A DNA stretch of 64,000 nt from NCBI GenBank assembly GCA_958448705.1, contig CAUDEY010000003.1:81887-145886 (forward strand), read 5' to 3'. The translations under genes were made by a program, and so were the position numbers. This DNA comes from UMGS1322 sp900550765 (GTDB taxonomy: Bacteria; Bacillota; Clostridia; Christensenellales; QALW01). This document shows, piece after piece, positions 51,247 through 59,897 of this stretch (the first letter of the stretch is position 1; the number at the start of each line of letters is the position of its first letter). The notes beneath the pieces were generated by a model. The model saw nothing but the letters and a program-made list of their open reading frames with translations. It had not been told where the DNA came from and made no database searches.

Positions 51247-52299
51247 TTATTTAGGTTTTGCAAAGATGATCTTTCCCGCATTGGTCTGCAGCATACTGGT
51301 AACTACCGCTTCTATTTCCGTGTTGATATAACTGCTTCCATCCTCTATTACAACCATTGTACCGTCAGAAAGATATCCCACCCCCTGAGAAGGATCTTTT
51401 CCCTCCTTCGTGATTGAAACAGTAATCACATCTCCGGCAATAACGGTAGGCTTAAGCGCATTAGCCAATTCATTAAGGTTAAATATTTTCACTCCTTGAA
51501 GAGACGCCACCATATTCAAACCATAGTCATTGGTCATAATATTTGCTTTTTTTTCAGCCGCAAAACGGATGATCTTATCATCAATGCTTTCAAGGTCCTC
51601 ATAATCCCGATCTTCAATCTGTACGCCTTCTTCCTGCTGAAGCCTTTTAATCATATCCAGGCCCATTCTTCCCCGCTGGCGCTTTTTTCCATCTTCGCTG
51701 TCTGCCAGGCGGGAAAGCTCACTTAAAATAAATTTGGGAATATAAATCGGCCCCTGAATAAACCCTGTCTTATAAATATCATATACACGTCCGTCGATCA
51801 ATATGCTGGAATCCAGCACAGTTCCGCCGCTATTTTCAAATTCCTCCCCTCTTTTCTTTCTTACAGGAAGAGGAATATCATCATGCTTGATCATAGCAAT
51901 GCGGACCCCTAAAATGCCGCAGCAAAGATATACAATAATATTCAGACAGGTAACCAAAACCTCATTGCTGAGATTATTAAAGATCTGACAAACCAAAAAT
52001 GCTGCTAAAAATCCAAAAAGCAATCCGCCGCAGGCAAGAAACATCTCTTTTGCAGGCATTTCCCTGGCGCGCTTAATAATTTTTGAAAGCAGCTGAGAAA
52101 TCGCACTGGACGCCGGCTTTCCTGCAAAAAATCCGATGACTGCAAACAGCGCAATAGAAAAAAGTGCACAAGCAGTGGCTGCCCATCCAAGGAACTGAAG
52201 TTCATTCTGCCGGATAATGAGTTCCACAAGCTTCCAAACCCAATAGCCGATAGCCGCCCCTATGGGAATAAATAAAATACGAAAAATCTTTTTAAGCAT
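51247..52299 (-). CDS. PIN/TRAM domain membrane protein (YacL-like)
   Basis: A 350-residue protein. Four membrane segments lie in the first 150 residues. A PIN-domain nuclease-like part follows (about 165-290: VLDSSILIDGRVYDI with acidic residues, LSELSRLADSEDGKKRQRGRMGLDMI, IMTNDYGLNMVA). A C-terminal TRAM-like beta-barrel follows (AGDVITVSITKEGKDPSQGVGYL). This matches YacL of Bacillus, placed downstream of radA as here. The ATG at 52299 (GAGG 6 nt upstream) was chosen over the GTG at 52311. Confidence 0.9.
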   Translation of the reverse strand: MLKKIFRILFIPIGAAIGYWVWKLVELIIRQNELQFLGWAATACALFSIALFAVIGFFAGKPASSAISQLLSKIIKRAREMPAKEMFLACGGLLFGFLAAFLVCQIFNNLSNEVLVTCLNIIVYLCCGILGVRIAMIKHDDIPLPVRKKRGEEFENSGGTVLDSSILIDGRVYDIYKTGFIQGPIYIPKFILSELSRLADSEDGKKRQRGRMGLDMIKRLQQEEGVQIEDRDYEDLESIDDKIIRFAAEKKANIMTNDYGLNMVASLQGVKIFNLNELANALKPTVIAGDVITVSITKEGKDPSQGVGYLSDGTMVVIEDGSSYINTEIEAVVTSMLQTNAGKIIFAKPK

Positions 52300-52307
52300 A
52301 AAAATCC

Positions 52308-53687
52308 TCACTTTTCTCCCATTGCCAAAGCCAGGGCTGTAAAAATATTATCTGCAAACAGCAGCTGAACCTCGCTGCTTTCTCTCAAACCGCGCTTGTT
52401 TCCCTTAGGCAGGATCACCCTTTGAAACCCCAGTTTGATACACTCATCGATTCGTTTTTGGCAGCCGCTTATCGTGCGGAGTTCACCGGTAAGTCCTACT
52501 TCCCCCATAAGCACCGTGTGTTCAGGCAGAGGAATATTCTGATATCCTGAAGCGACTGCAGCCAGTACCGGCAGATCCAGCGCCGGTTCTTCCACCCGCA
52601 GTCCTCCGGCAATATTGATATATACATCCTGATTATACAGTGAATATCCCAGTCGTTTCTCCAACACTGCCAAAAGCGTAACCATACGGCTGTAGTCCAC
52701 ACCGCTTCCTACCCGGCGCGGATTGCCAAAGCTAGAGGTTCCTGTAAGAGCCTGAATCTCTACCATAACCGGACGCGTTCCCTCAAGCGAGCATAAGATA
52801 GCCGTACCCGGCACCGGCTGACTGCGCTGGGACATAAAAATTTCCGAAGGATTCCGCACATCCTGCATTCCCTGTTCGTTCATCTCAAAAATACCAATTT
52901 CATTGGTAGAGCCGAATCTGTTCTTGGTTGCCCGCAGCACACGGAATGTATTATTTCTTTCGCCCTCAAAATACAATACCGTATCCACAATATGCTCTAA
53001 CACTTTAGGCCCGGCAAGCGTCCCTTCCTTAGTCACATGGCCTACAGTAAGAACTGCCGTTCCGCAGGTCTTTGCCGTGCGCATCAGCCGAGAAGCGCAT
53101 TCCCGTACCTGCGATACCGTTCCCGGTGCGGAATTCAAATACGGTGCATACACCGTTTGAATGGAATCCACTACCGCTACATCAGGTTTTTGCAGAGAGA
53201 TCTGGGCACAGATCTCCTCGATATCCGTTTCGGTAAGTAAATACAATTCCTCTGCAATACATCCCAAACGGTCTGCCCTGAGCTTGATCTGCCGGGCGGA
53301 TTCCTCTGCCGAGATATACAAGACTTTTTTCTCTTTTGCAATGAAATCACAAACCTGCAGCAAAAGAGTGGATTTTCCGATTCCCGGATCTCCTCCGCAG
53401 AGCACAATGCTTGCCGGAACAATTCCCCCGCCAAGCACGCGATCAAACTCACTGCTGCCCGAAGAAAACCGTTCAAAATTACAGGTTTGTACCTGGCTGA
53501 GTTTTTGTACTGCAGCAGATCCCGCGGCATGATCTGCTCTTGCTGCGGCCGCACCGGCTTTGGCCGGCGCTTTTATAACGGTCTCCTCCATCGTGCCCCA
53601 GCTGCCGCAATTTGAACATTTTCCCAACCATTTAGCTGACTCAAACCCGCATTGTGAACAGATAAAAACATTCTTGTCCTTTGCCAT
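52308..53687 (-). CDS. radA: DNA repair protein RadA
   Basis: Recombination helicase of the RecA superfamily that promotes branch migration. The 459 residues show the N-terminal zinc finger CSQCGFESAKWLGKCSNCG, Walker A GGDPGIGKST, Walker B VAVVDSIQTVY, the RadA-specific KNRFGSTNEIG motif, and a C-terminal Lon-protease-like domain (about 340-459, INIAGGLRVEEPALDLP). Located 2 bp after the preceding gene. Confidence 0.97.
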   Translation of the reverse strand: MAKDKNVFICSQCGFESAKWLGKCSNCGSWGTMEETVIKAPAKAGAAAARADHAAGSAAVQKLSQVQTCNFERFSSGSSEFDRVLGGGIVPASIVLCGGDPGIGKSTLLLQVCDFIAKEKKVLYISAEESARQIKLRADRLGCIAEELYLLTETDIEEICAQISLQKPDVAVVDSIQTVYAPYLNSAPGTVSQVRECASRLMRTAKTCGTAVLTVGHVTKEGTLAGPKVLEHIVDTVLYFEGERNNTFRVLRATKNRFGSTNEIGIFEMNEQGMQDVRNPSEIFMSQRSQPVPGTAILCSLEGTRPVMVEIQALTGTSSFGNPRRVGSGVDYSRMVTLLAVLEKRLGYSLYNQDVYINIAGGLRVEEPALDLPVLAAVASGYQNIPLPEHTVLMGEVGLTGELRTISGCQKRIDECIKLGFQRVILPKGNKRGLRESSEVQLLFADNIFTALALAMGEK

Positions 53688-53689
53688 AA

Positions 53690-54934
53690 CTACCCCAGAA
53701 TATTATATTTAAAAACATCATTGCCGGAGGTATCGCTTTTATCCTCCCATACCACCAAGGTGCCAAAAGCCTGCGGCAAAATAGAACTTCGGCCCGATTC
53801 CGAAACCTGAACCAAGATATCCGATTCATAATAATACGCGTAAATAATCTGGTTCGATGCAAAAACAATAAAATCGTCTCCCACAGCATATTGCGTAACA
53901 TTTCTCCAATACCTTACCGGTTCCCCCCGTCCATCTTTATATGCATAGTATAGGCTGGAATCCGGTGCATTGTTTTTATCGATCCAAACAAACACATCAT
54001 CGTTACACATGGGATTATGGACATAAGTACCAGGTGAAAAAATTTCCGGCTCCAGTATTCCCGAATCCTCTTCTGGTTCATAATCATCGTCGCTGTCCAC
54101 TGTACCTAAATCCTCAAAAATTACGTTATAGATAGCACTTACCGAGTCATCCTCCGGTCTTTCAGGATCCCGTTCTGCCCAAATGACGGTATTTTTATAA
54201 ATGTACGGCGTACTTACCGCATAATTGGTTTGGTCAAACATCTGCAGCGCCATATTCTCATCCGTAGTTAAATCCACAAAATACAGCTTGTCTTCACTGG
54301 CACTCACCTGCTCCATCCAAATCAAATAATCGCCGTAGAGTCCCAGCTTAGGCATATGGTTTTCTGCTTCCTGCACCACGGATATCGTATTGGCTTTAAT
54401 CTCTTTGATATCCCTGCGGCTCATCTTATAGATCACATTCTTGCCCTTATGGTCGGTATCCAGCCAAACAATCCAGTTTTCGGAAATATAGGTTTCATAA
54501 ATTTCTCCGCCGCTCAGCTTGGACTCCGTTATTTTTTTTGCCTCTCCGGTCACAGCATCAAACAGATACAGATTGGTAAGAATGGAACTGTCCAAGCTGC
54601 CTTTTCCGGCAGAAAATAACAGCTCATGCCCATAAATACTGGGCTGATTTATTCTGCGCTCATCTATAACAATACTTTTTACATTATAAGACCGGTCCAC
54701 AACTCCCACGGTGATCGGCTCCTGTGTCTGAGGAGTGCTCCAGGGAGCAATATCCGGCTCGGCCGTAAAATGTCCGCCGGCAGAAAGAATATTGAGGACA
54801 ACCGCCGTAATCAGTAAAACAGCAGCGGCACTGTAAACGAGCTTATTCCAAAACCGCTGTTTTTCAAGCAGAGCCGGATCCGCTTCATTCCGATACTTAT
54901 GTTTTAATGCCGACTGCATTTTTGAAAATTTCAT
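53690..54934 (-). CDS. Membrane-anchored beta-propeller protein
   Basis: A 414-residue protein without a named family that I recognise. A charged cytoplasmic N-terminus (about 1-30) leads to one membrane helix (LVYSAAAVLLITAVVLNIL, about 32-50) and an extracytoplasmic six- to seven-blade propeller-like part (EIYETYISENWIVWLDTD, GLYGDYLIWMEQ, VHNPMCNDDVFVWIDK, VGDDFIVFAS). An acidic insert rich in Asp and Glu lies at about residues 280-295. It overlaps ispDF by 4 bp and precedes radA by 2 bp. Fourth propeller-like protein in the window. Confidence 0.7.
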   Translation of the reverse strand: MKFSKMQSALKHKYRNEADPALLEKQRFWNKLVYSAAAVLLITAVVLNILSAGGHFTAEPDIAPWSTPQTQEPITVGVVDRSYNVKSIVIDERRINQPSIYGHELLFSAGKGSLDSSILTNLYLFDAVTGEAKKITESKLSGGEIYETYISENWIVWLDTDHKGKNVIYKMSRRDIKEIKANTISVVQEAENHMPKLGLYGDYLIWMEQVSASEDKLYFVDLTTDENMALQMFDQTNYAVSTPYIYKNTVIWAERDPERPEDDSVSAIYNVIFEDLGTVDSDDDYEPEEDSGILEPEIFSPGTYVHNPMCNDDVFVWIDKNNAPDSSLYYAYKDGRGEPVRYWRNVTQYAVGDDFIVFASNQIIYAYYYESDILVQVSESGRSSILPQAFGTLVVWEDKSDTSGNDVFKYNILG

Positions 54935-56058
54935 TCCTCATCCTCCTTTACAAGCATAACGATACTTCGGGCTGAAATTCCTTCGCCCCGGCCTTCAAAG
55001 CCCAAATATTCCGTAGTAGTTGCCGCAATGTTCACTCTCTTTTCAGGCACATCTACGATACGGGCAATATTTTGAGCCATTTTTTTTAAATGTTCGCAAA
55101 GTTTGGGGCGCTGCGCAGATATCACCGCGCTGATATTTATAACCCCAAATCCATTTTCCCGCAAAAGCTGCATAACGTGATGCAAAAGCTCCATGCTGGA
55201 AATTCCCCGCCATCGTTCTTCCGTATCAGAAAAATATCTGCCGATATCCCCCAGCCCGGCAGCGCCCAGCAAAGCATCCATAACGGCATGTACCAAAACA
55301 TCCGCATCAGAATGGCCATCCAGGCCCATTTGATAAGGAATTACTTCTCCTCCAAGTATCAATGGACGCCCTTGGGTCAGCCGGTGCACATCAAACCCGA
55401 TACCGGAAAGAAAAAGCTCTCGCTTTCTTTTGACATCCACTGCCGTAGTAATTTTGATATTGTCATAGCTGCCCGGAACCAGCTGTACTTTGCCGCCCCA
55501 GGCTTCAAATACGGCTGCGTCATCGGTATAACTTTGTTCCCCCGCAGCCAAATAGGCCTTGTAGATTTCCTCCAGCATAAAAGCCTGAGGCGTCTGTGCC
55601 AGCCACAGCTGCTCCCGCGGCGGTGTGTCGGCAACCATACGGTTTCCATCACAGCGCTTAACCGTATCCGTAACAGGAACCCCCGCAGCCGCTCCTTGGC
55701 CGGAGGCGGTTGCTTCAAGTACACGTGTAATGATCTCCGCGGTAACAAACGGCCTTGCCGCATCATGGATCAGTACCACATCATATTTTTTTCTCACAGC
55801 CTTCAGCCCATTGAACACGGATTCACCGCGTGTACCGCCGCCGAGAACATAATCGACACGTTCACCTAATATACTTTTAATACGTTCTTTATCCTTTGGC
55901 GCACAGATGACGGTGACTCCCTCCACCAGCGGATGCTTTAAAAATACTTCCGCTGTTTTTTGGATCATAGGCTTTCCGTTTATACAAAAAAATATTTTAT
56001 TTTCCCTCAATCCGGTCCGGCTGCCGGTGCCGGCCGCTGCAATCAGTACGCCCGCCAT
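54931..56058 (-). CDS. ispDF: Bifunctional IspD/IspF (MEP pathway)
   Basis: Two enzymes of the methylerythritol phosphate isoprenoid pathway fused in 375 residues. IspD (about 1-215) has AAAGTGSRTG, NKIFFCINGKPM and the DAARPFV block for CTP transfer. IspF (about 218-375) has GIGFDVHRL and DGHSDADVLVHAVMDALLGA with the zinc ligands, plus YLGFEGRGEGISARSIV at the end. IspE is absent here. The ATG overlaps the rqcP stop. Confidence 0.95.
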   Translation of the reverse strand: MAGVLIAAAGTGSRTGLRENKIFFCINGKPMIQKTAEVFLKHPLVEGVTVICAPKDKERIKSILGERVDYVLGGGTRGESVFNGLKAVRKKYDVVLIHDAARPFVTAEIITRVLEATASGQGAAAGVPVTDTVKRCDGNRMVADTPPREQLWLAQTPQAFMLEEIYKAYLAAGEQSYTDDAAVFEAWGGKVQLVPGSYDNIKITTAVDVKRKRELFLSGIGFDVHRLTQGRPLILGGEVIPYQMGLDGHSDADVLVHAVMDALLGAAGLGDIGRYFSDTEERWRGISSMELLHHVMQLLRENGFGVINISAVISAQRPKLCEHLKKMAQNIARIVDVPEKRVNIAATTTEYLGFEGRGEGISARSIVMLVKEDEE

Positions 56059-56297
56059 CAGATCTCCTCAAACATCGGCTCTCCCGCCAGGCGAGCTTCC
56101 TTCTCCTCAGTATAAATTACTTTAAAAGAGATCTGCTTTTCTCCGAACTGAATTTGTATGATATCGCCTTTTTTTACCTGATATCCCGCCTTGGCCGGTT
56201 TCTGATTGACCAAAACCCGTCCGGCATCGCAGGCATCATTGGAAACAGTGCGGCGTTTAATAATTCGTGATACCTTTAAATATTTATCAAGACGCAT
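56058..56297 (-). CDS. rqcP: S4-domain RNA-binding protein RqcP
   Basis: A 79-residue S4-domain protein of the RqcP (YabO/Hsp15) family, which works with RqcH and the 50S subunit in ribosome-associated quality control. MRLDKYLKVSRIIKRRTVSND is the S4 signature, followed by AGRVLVNQKPAKAGYQVKKGD. First gene of rqcP-ispDF-propeller-radA-PIN/TRAM. A GGAGGG sequence lies 11 nt before the ATG. Confidence 0.9.
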   Translation of the reverse strand: MRLDKYLKVSRIIKRRTVSNDACDAGRVLVNQKPAKAGYQVKKGDIIQIQFGEKQISFKVIYTEEKEARLAGEPMFEEI

Positions 56298-56488
56298 AAG
56301 TTTCTAACCCTCCATGTTTTTATTTTACCATATCCTGTTCTTTTTGAACAGAGATATTTTATACTGCAATTTTAAAGTTTTGTGATATAATAAAACACAA
56401 TTCTTATTGCAAAAAAATCCAATGCCGTATTTTCTAAAAGCTGCTCCCGTTTCCGCAGCCAAAAGTAATAAAAAAGGAGCCATCTTCT

Positions 56489-57679
56489 ATGTTCAAATTT
56501 TTGCTTAAAATCTTTGTAAAAGATTATGAAAATACCTCGGATAGTACCGTGCGCCAGCGATACGGTATGCTCAGCGGTATTTTAGGCATCGTGTGCAACC
56601 TTTTTTTATTCGCCCTGAAGCTGACAATTGGGCTTATCCTACATAGTGTAGCCGTAATTTCCGATGCCTTTAACAATTTATCCGACATGGGGTCTACAGT
56701 TATCTCCATCGCCGGCATCCGGCTCAGCAGTAAAAAGCCCGACCGGGATCACCCGTTCGGACACGGCCGCTTTGAATATATTTCCGCACTAATCGTAGCA
56801 TTTATTATTATGCTTGTGGGTGTAGAGCTTTTTAAAACCTCAGCGGCAAAAATCGGCTCGTCTAATGCTCTTACCAGTTCCATAAGCTGGCTCAGTATAG
56901 GCTTTTTGTCTTTCTCCATTCCGATAAAACTGTTTATGTACGGCTACAACCGTTATTTCGGCAAAAAAATCGACTCCTCTGTTCTTTGCGCCACGGCTAC
57001 TGATAGTTTAAACGACTGCATCGCCACCGGCGCAGTTATCCTTTCCACGATCATCGACAGTCTGCACCTTCTGCCGTTTGCCGTTGACGGGATTGTCGGC
57101 GCCCTCGTTTCTCTGATGATCCTTTACGCCGGCTTTTCCGTGGCGCGCGATACGATCGGCCTGCTGTTAGGAAAAGCTCCCGACAGCCAGCTGGTTGCCG
57201 ATATCAGCCAGGCGATCAAATCCTCCCCTGAAATTCTCGATATCCACGATCTAATCGTGCATGATTATGGTCCGGGAAGGCTCTTTGCCTCCGTCCACGC
57301 CGAAGTCCCCGACAGTGCCGATATGGTAGCGGCCCACGAAGCAATAGACGCTGTTGAAAAACAGATTCTTCACCGTTTCGGATGCGAAATCACCATTCAT
57401 TTAGATCCGGTCTCCCTCCACAATGAAAAGCTGGAGGCGGCAAAAGAATGTATCCGGAATGCTATTTCCTCCTTAGGACATACCTGGCACTTTCACGATG
57501 TCCGCATGACCGACGGCATTGAAAACATCAATATTATTTTTGATATTGTCGTTCCGTACGAGACGCCCGCTGCCGAAACGGAAAAAGTTCTTGCCCAAAT
57601 AAAAAAAGACTTGCTGCTTTTAGACCCGCGCTACACTGCCGTTATTCAAATCGACCGAGATCTCAGCAATTCTTTATAA
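56489..57679 (+). CDS. Cation diffusion facilitator family transporter
   Basis: Proton- or potassium-coupled exporter of divalent metals such as zinc, manganese or iron. The 396 residues show six membrane segments. Metal-site motifs are SDAFNNLSDMGS in segment 2 and ATATDSLNDCIATG in segment 5, with DHPFGHGRFEYI between. A cytoplasmic C-terminal domain follows (about 215-300), with an extra tail to 396 longer than the family norm. AAAGGAG precedes the start. Metal specificity not determinable. Ends at a strong terminator. Confidence 0.92.
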   Translation: MFKFLLKIFVKDYENTSDSTVRQRYGMLSGILGIVCNLFLFALKLTIGLILHSVAVISDAFNNLSDMGSTVISIAGIRLSSKKPDRDHPFGHGRFEYISALIVAFIIMLVGVELFKTSAAKIGSSNALTSSISWLSIGFLSFSIPIKLFMYGYNRYFGKKIDSSVLCATATDSLNDCIATGAVILSTIIDSLHLLPFAVDGIVGALVSLMILYAGFSVARDTIGLLLGKAPDSQLVADISQAIKSSPEILDIHDLIVHDYGPGRLFASVHAEVPDSADMVAAHEAIDAVEKQILHRFGCEITIHLDPVSLHNEKLEAAKECIRNAISSLGHTWHFHDVRMTDGIENINIIFDIVVPYETPAAETEKVLAQIKKDLLLLDPRYTAVIQIDRDLSNSL

Positions 57680-57763
57680 TATATGCTTATACGCACATAT
57701 TAAAATATATTAAAAATTATTTTTACGGATTCTGCTTTTAGGAAACTATTTTTTTCAGAATAA

Positions 57764-57803
57764 AACAGCAGTTCGGGGAAAATGGTTCCCCCGAACTGCT
57801 GTT
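57764..57803. terminator. Bidirectional terminator CDF / tadA
   Basis: A 15-bp stem AACAGCAGTTCGGGG / CCCCGAACTGCTGTT, T-rich both ways, between convergent genes. Confidence 0.92.
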
Positions 57804-57809
57804 CTTTTA

Positions 57810-58292
57810 TCAAAAATGCTTTTCAATTGATTTTTTTCTCTTTTCCTCAAAAAAAGACGATAGAATATCCGCACAATCCTTTTCCATTACCCCTCCAAGA
57901 ATCCACGCACGGTGATTGAACCGCGGATCGCTGCATAAATGATACAGCGTCGTACAGCAGCCGGCCTTGGCGTCATATGCCCCGAAGACTACCCGTTCAA
58001 TCCGGGAATTGAGGATTGCGCCGGCACACATCGGGCACGGCTCCAGAGTAACATAAAGCGTACAGCCGGTAAGCCTCCATGAGTTCAACCGCCGGGCAGC
58101 GCGTCTAATAGCCAGCAATTCTGCATGTGCCGCAGGATCCCTTGTACTTTCACGCAAATTAAAGCCCCGGGCGATAACTTCATTTTCCTTTACCACTACT
58201 GCCCCTACGGGAACTTCTCCCCGCCGATATGCTGCCCTTGCTTGGCACAGGGCCTTTTCCATAAAATAATAATCGTCCCGATATTCCATCAT
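57810..58292 (-). CDS. tadA: tRNA-specific adenosine deaminase TadA
   Basis: Converts adenosine 34 to inosine in tRNA-Arg. The 160 residues carry the zinc site: HAEL (Glu proton shuttle) and PCPMCAGAIL with the two Cys ligands, and the SWRLTGCTLYVTLEPCP context. Its ATG overlaps the stop of the M14-like lipoprotein gene. Confidence 0.95.
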   Translation of the reverse strand: MMEYRDDYYFMEKALCQARAAYRRGEVPVGAVVVKENEVIARGFNLRESTRDPAAHAELLAIRRAARRLNSWRLTGCTLYVTLEPCPMCAGAILNSRIERVVFGAYDAKAGCCTTLYHLCSDPRFNHRAWILGGVMEKDCADILSSFFEEKRKKSIEKHF

Positions 58293-59383
58293 TCGATCTC
58301 AGTATATTCCGCTGTCGGTGTTTGAACGGACTGCGTCAGATCTCCTCTGCGGGCCTGCCATGCTAAAAGCGGCGGCACAAGGCAGCTCTGTTTCCAAAGC
58401 CGCGGCAAAGAAAGCTGCATATTCTCCTCTCCCATCAAAAGAGTAAACGCAGGTCTGTCAAAGCGGGAAATAAACCAATTAGAAAAGGATACGGCGGTAC
58501 AAACATCAGGTGCAGGCCCGTTAGCAATCTTCCTGTACCCGGTAAGTGCCGCCAGTTCATCCGCACAGTATTCTGCCAACGCCAAACTGTCCTTCTGTCC
58601 AAAAAAACAATCAACCAAACCGCCGGGTCCGGTATATACCGCCGCCGAAAAAAAGTTCTGTTCCTCACACAAGTGTACCAACGCCGCAGCTTCCGGCGCA
58701 GAAAACGGCTCTCCCGGATAATTATCAGAAGCTGCTTGTTTTTGTATTTGTGCCGATGCCACTGTGCCGATACCGAAATTAATAGAGAGATCAATGCCCG
58801 CCCCGTTTGCCTGCCAGGCCTCGTACCCGGCGTTTTCCTCCAGCAAGCCTACGGAGACAGAATACTCGCGAATCTGCTGTACCTGTGTTTTATACTCGCT
58901 GGGAACACTGGCTAATCCTCCGGCACAGAGCTCTATGCCATCAGGATTTACCATAGGGACAAAATAGACCGCGCAGCTTTCAAAAAGCTCCCCGAAAGAA
59001 ACAGTCTCATACATTTCTGCTTTCTTAACGCAATAGGTTTCCAGCTGCTTCATCAACAGCCGAGTACTCCACGCCTGTGTTCCGTCAAACCCGCCGATAA
59101 TCAGCAGCTTTTTTTCCGCATGGATATCTCCCAGTACCAGGCAGGGAATTTCTCTGCCGAAGACAGATGTACCAATGCTGAAAACGGAAAGCGCATACGT
59201 CTCCTCCAATTTCTCCGTCTGCCGGCAGAATTCTTCATAGCTATAATCCATTTGTGCCAGGGAAACGATATCTCCCGCCGGGGGAAGCTTGCTGTCTTGA
59301 AATTCTCCTGCAGCAGGCACGTCCGCACACCCGGAAAGCAGGAACACGAGCAGAAGGAACACAGCCCATACCTTTTTTTTCAA
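58289..59383 (-). CDS. M14-carboxypeptidase-like lipoprotein lacking zinc ligands (predicted pseudoenzyme)
   Basis: A 364-residue exported lipoprotein with a short basic start, hydrophobic core and lipobox LLSGC (Cys19). The rest matches the M14 carboxypeptidase fold: GTSVFGREIPCLVLG, LLIIGGFDG, VPMVNPDGIEL, NGAGIDLSINFG, YPGEPFSAPEAAAL. The HxxE zinc motif is replaced by DGTQ (D100, Q103), DLNRNF reads DLSINF, and the third His (YHT in relatives) is Thr (VYTGPG, T251). All three expected metal ligands are therefore lost. It may bind peptides or peptidoglycan without cutting. Between rlmH and tadA in the apgM operon. Confidence 0.75.
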   Translation of the reverse strand: MKKKVWAVFLLLVFLLSGCADVPAAGEFQDSKLPPAGDIVSLAQMDYSYEEFCRQTEKLEETYALSVFSIGTSVFGREIPCLVLGDIHAEKKLLIIGGFDGTQAWSTRLLMKQLETYCVKKAEMYETVSFGELFESCAVYFVPMVNPDGIELCAGGLASVPSEYKTQVQQIREYSVSVGLLEENAGYEAWQANGAGIDLSINFGIGTVASAQIQKQAASDNYPGEPFSAPEAAALVHLCEEQNFFSAAVYTGPGGLVDCFFGQKDSLALAEYCADELAALTGYRKIANGPAPDVCTAVSFSNWFISRFDRPAFTLLMGEENMQLSLPRLWKQSCLVPPLLAWQARRGDLTQSVQTPTAEYTEIE

Positions 59384-59426
59384 AAAATTTTCCGCCTTTC
59401 TTCTTTAGACCGCAGCATCCGCGGTA

Positions 59427-59897
59427 TTATTTATGATACGGCTCTCCGCTGTTGATCTTAAATGCGCGATAGAGCTGTTCAAGCAAAATAACTCTGGCCA
59501 TAGAATGGGTAAAGGTCATATCCGAAAAAGAAAGCACATGATCCGCCCGTGCCAAAGCCTCCTTAGAAAGGCCCAAAGATCCGCCCAAGATAAATGCTAT
59601 ATTCTTACGTTCCTGCCATTTTTTCAGCAAGGCCGCCAATTCCGGGCTGGAACACTTCTGCCCGGAAGCATCCAACGCTACTAAAAAGGCATCAGGTACA
59701 AGCTTCTTCCGGGTTTTTTCCCACTCTGCCAGCATAACATCGGCACGCTGTGCCGCTGAGAGCTTCTCCGGTGCTTGCTCATCAGGCACTTCGATTTCTT
59801 TAATTTTTGCATACCGGGTCAGTCTTTTATAAAATTCCTCCTGTATCGGACGATACATTCTCTGCAGCTTTCCCACGGCAATAATTTGGATATTCAT
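59427..59897 (-). CDS. rlmH: 23S rRNA (pseudouridine1915-N3)-methyltransferase RlmH
   Basis: SPOUT-class methyltransferase acting on 23S rRNA helix 69 in the 70S ribosome. The 156 residues have the start MNIQIIAVGKLQ, the SAM-knot LGGSLGLSKE and the C-terminal FTHSMARVILLEQLYRA with INSGEPYHK. The ATG overlaps the CPBP gene stop (ATGA). Confidence 0.96.
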   Translation of the reverse strand: MNIQIIAVGKLQRMYRPIQEEFYKRLTRYAKIKEIEVPDEQAPEKLSAAQRADVMLAEWEKTRKKLVPDAFLVALDASGQKCSSPELAALLKKWQERKNIAFILGGSLGLSKEALARADHVLSFSDMTFTHSMARVILLEQLYRAFKINSGEPYHK

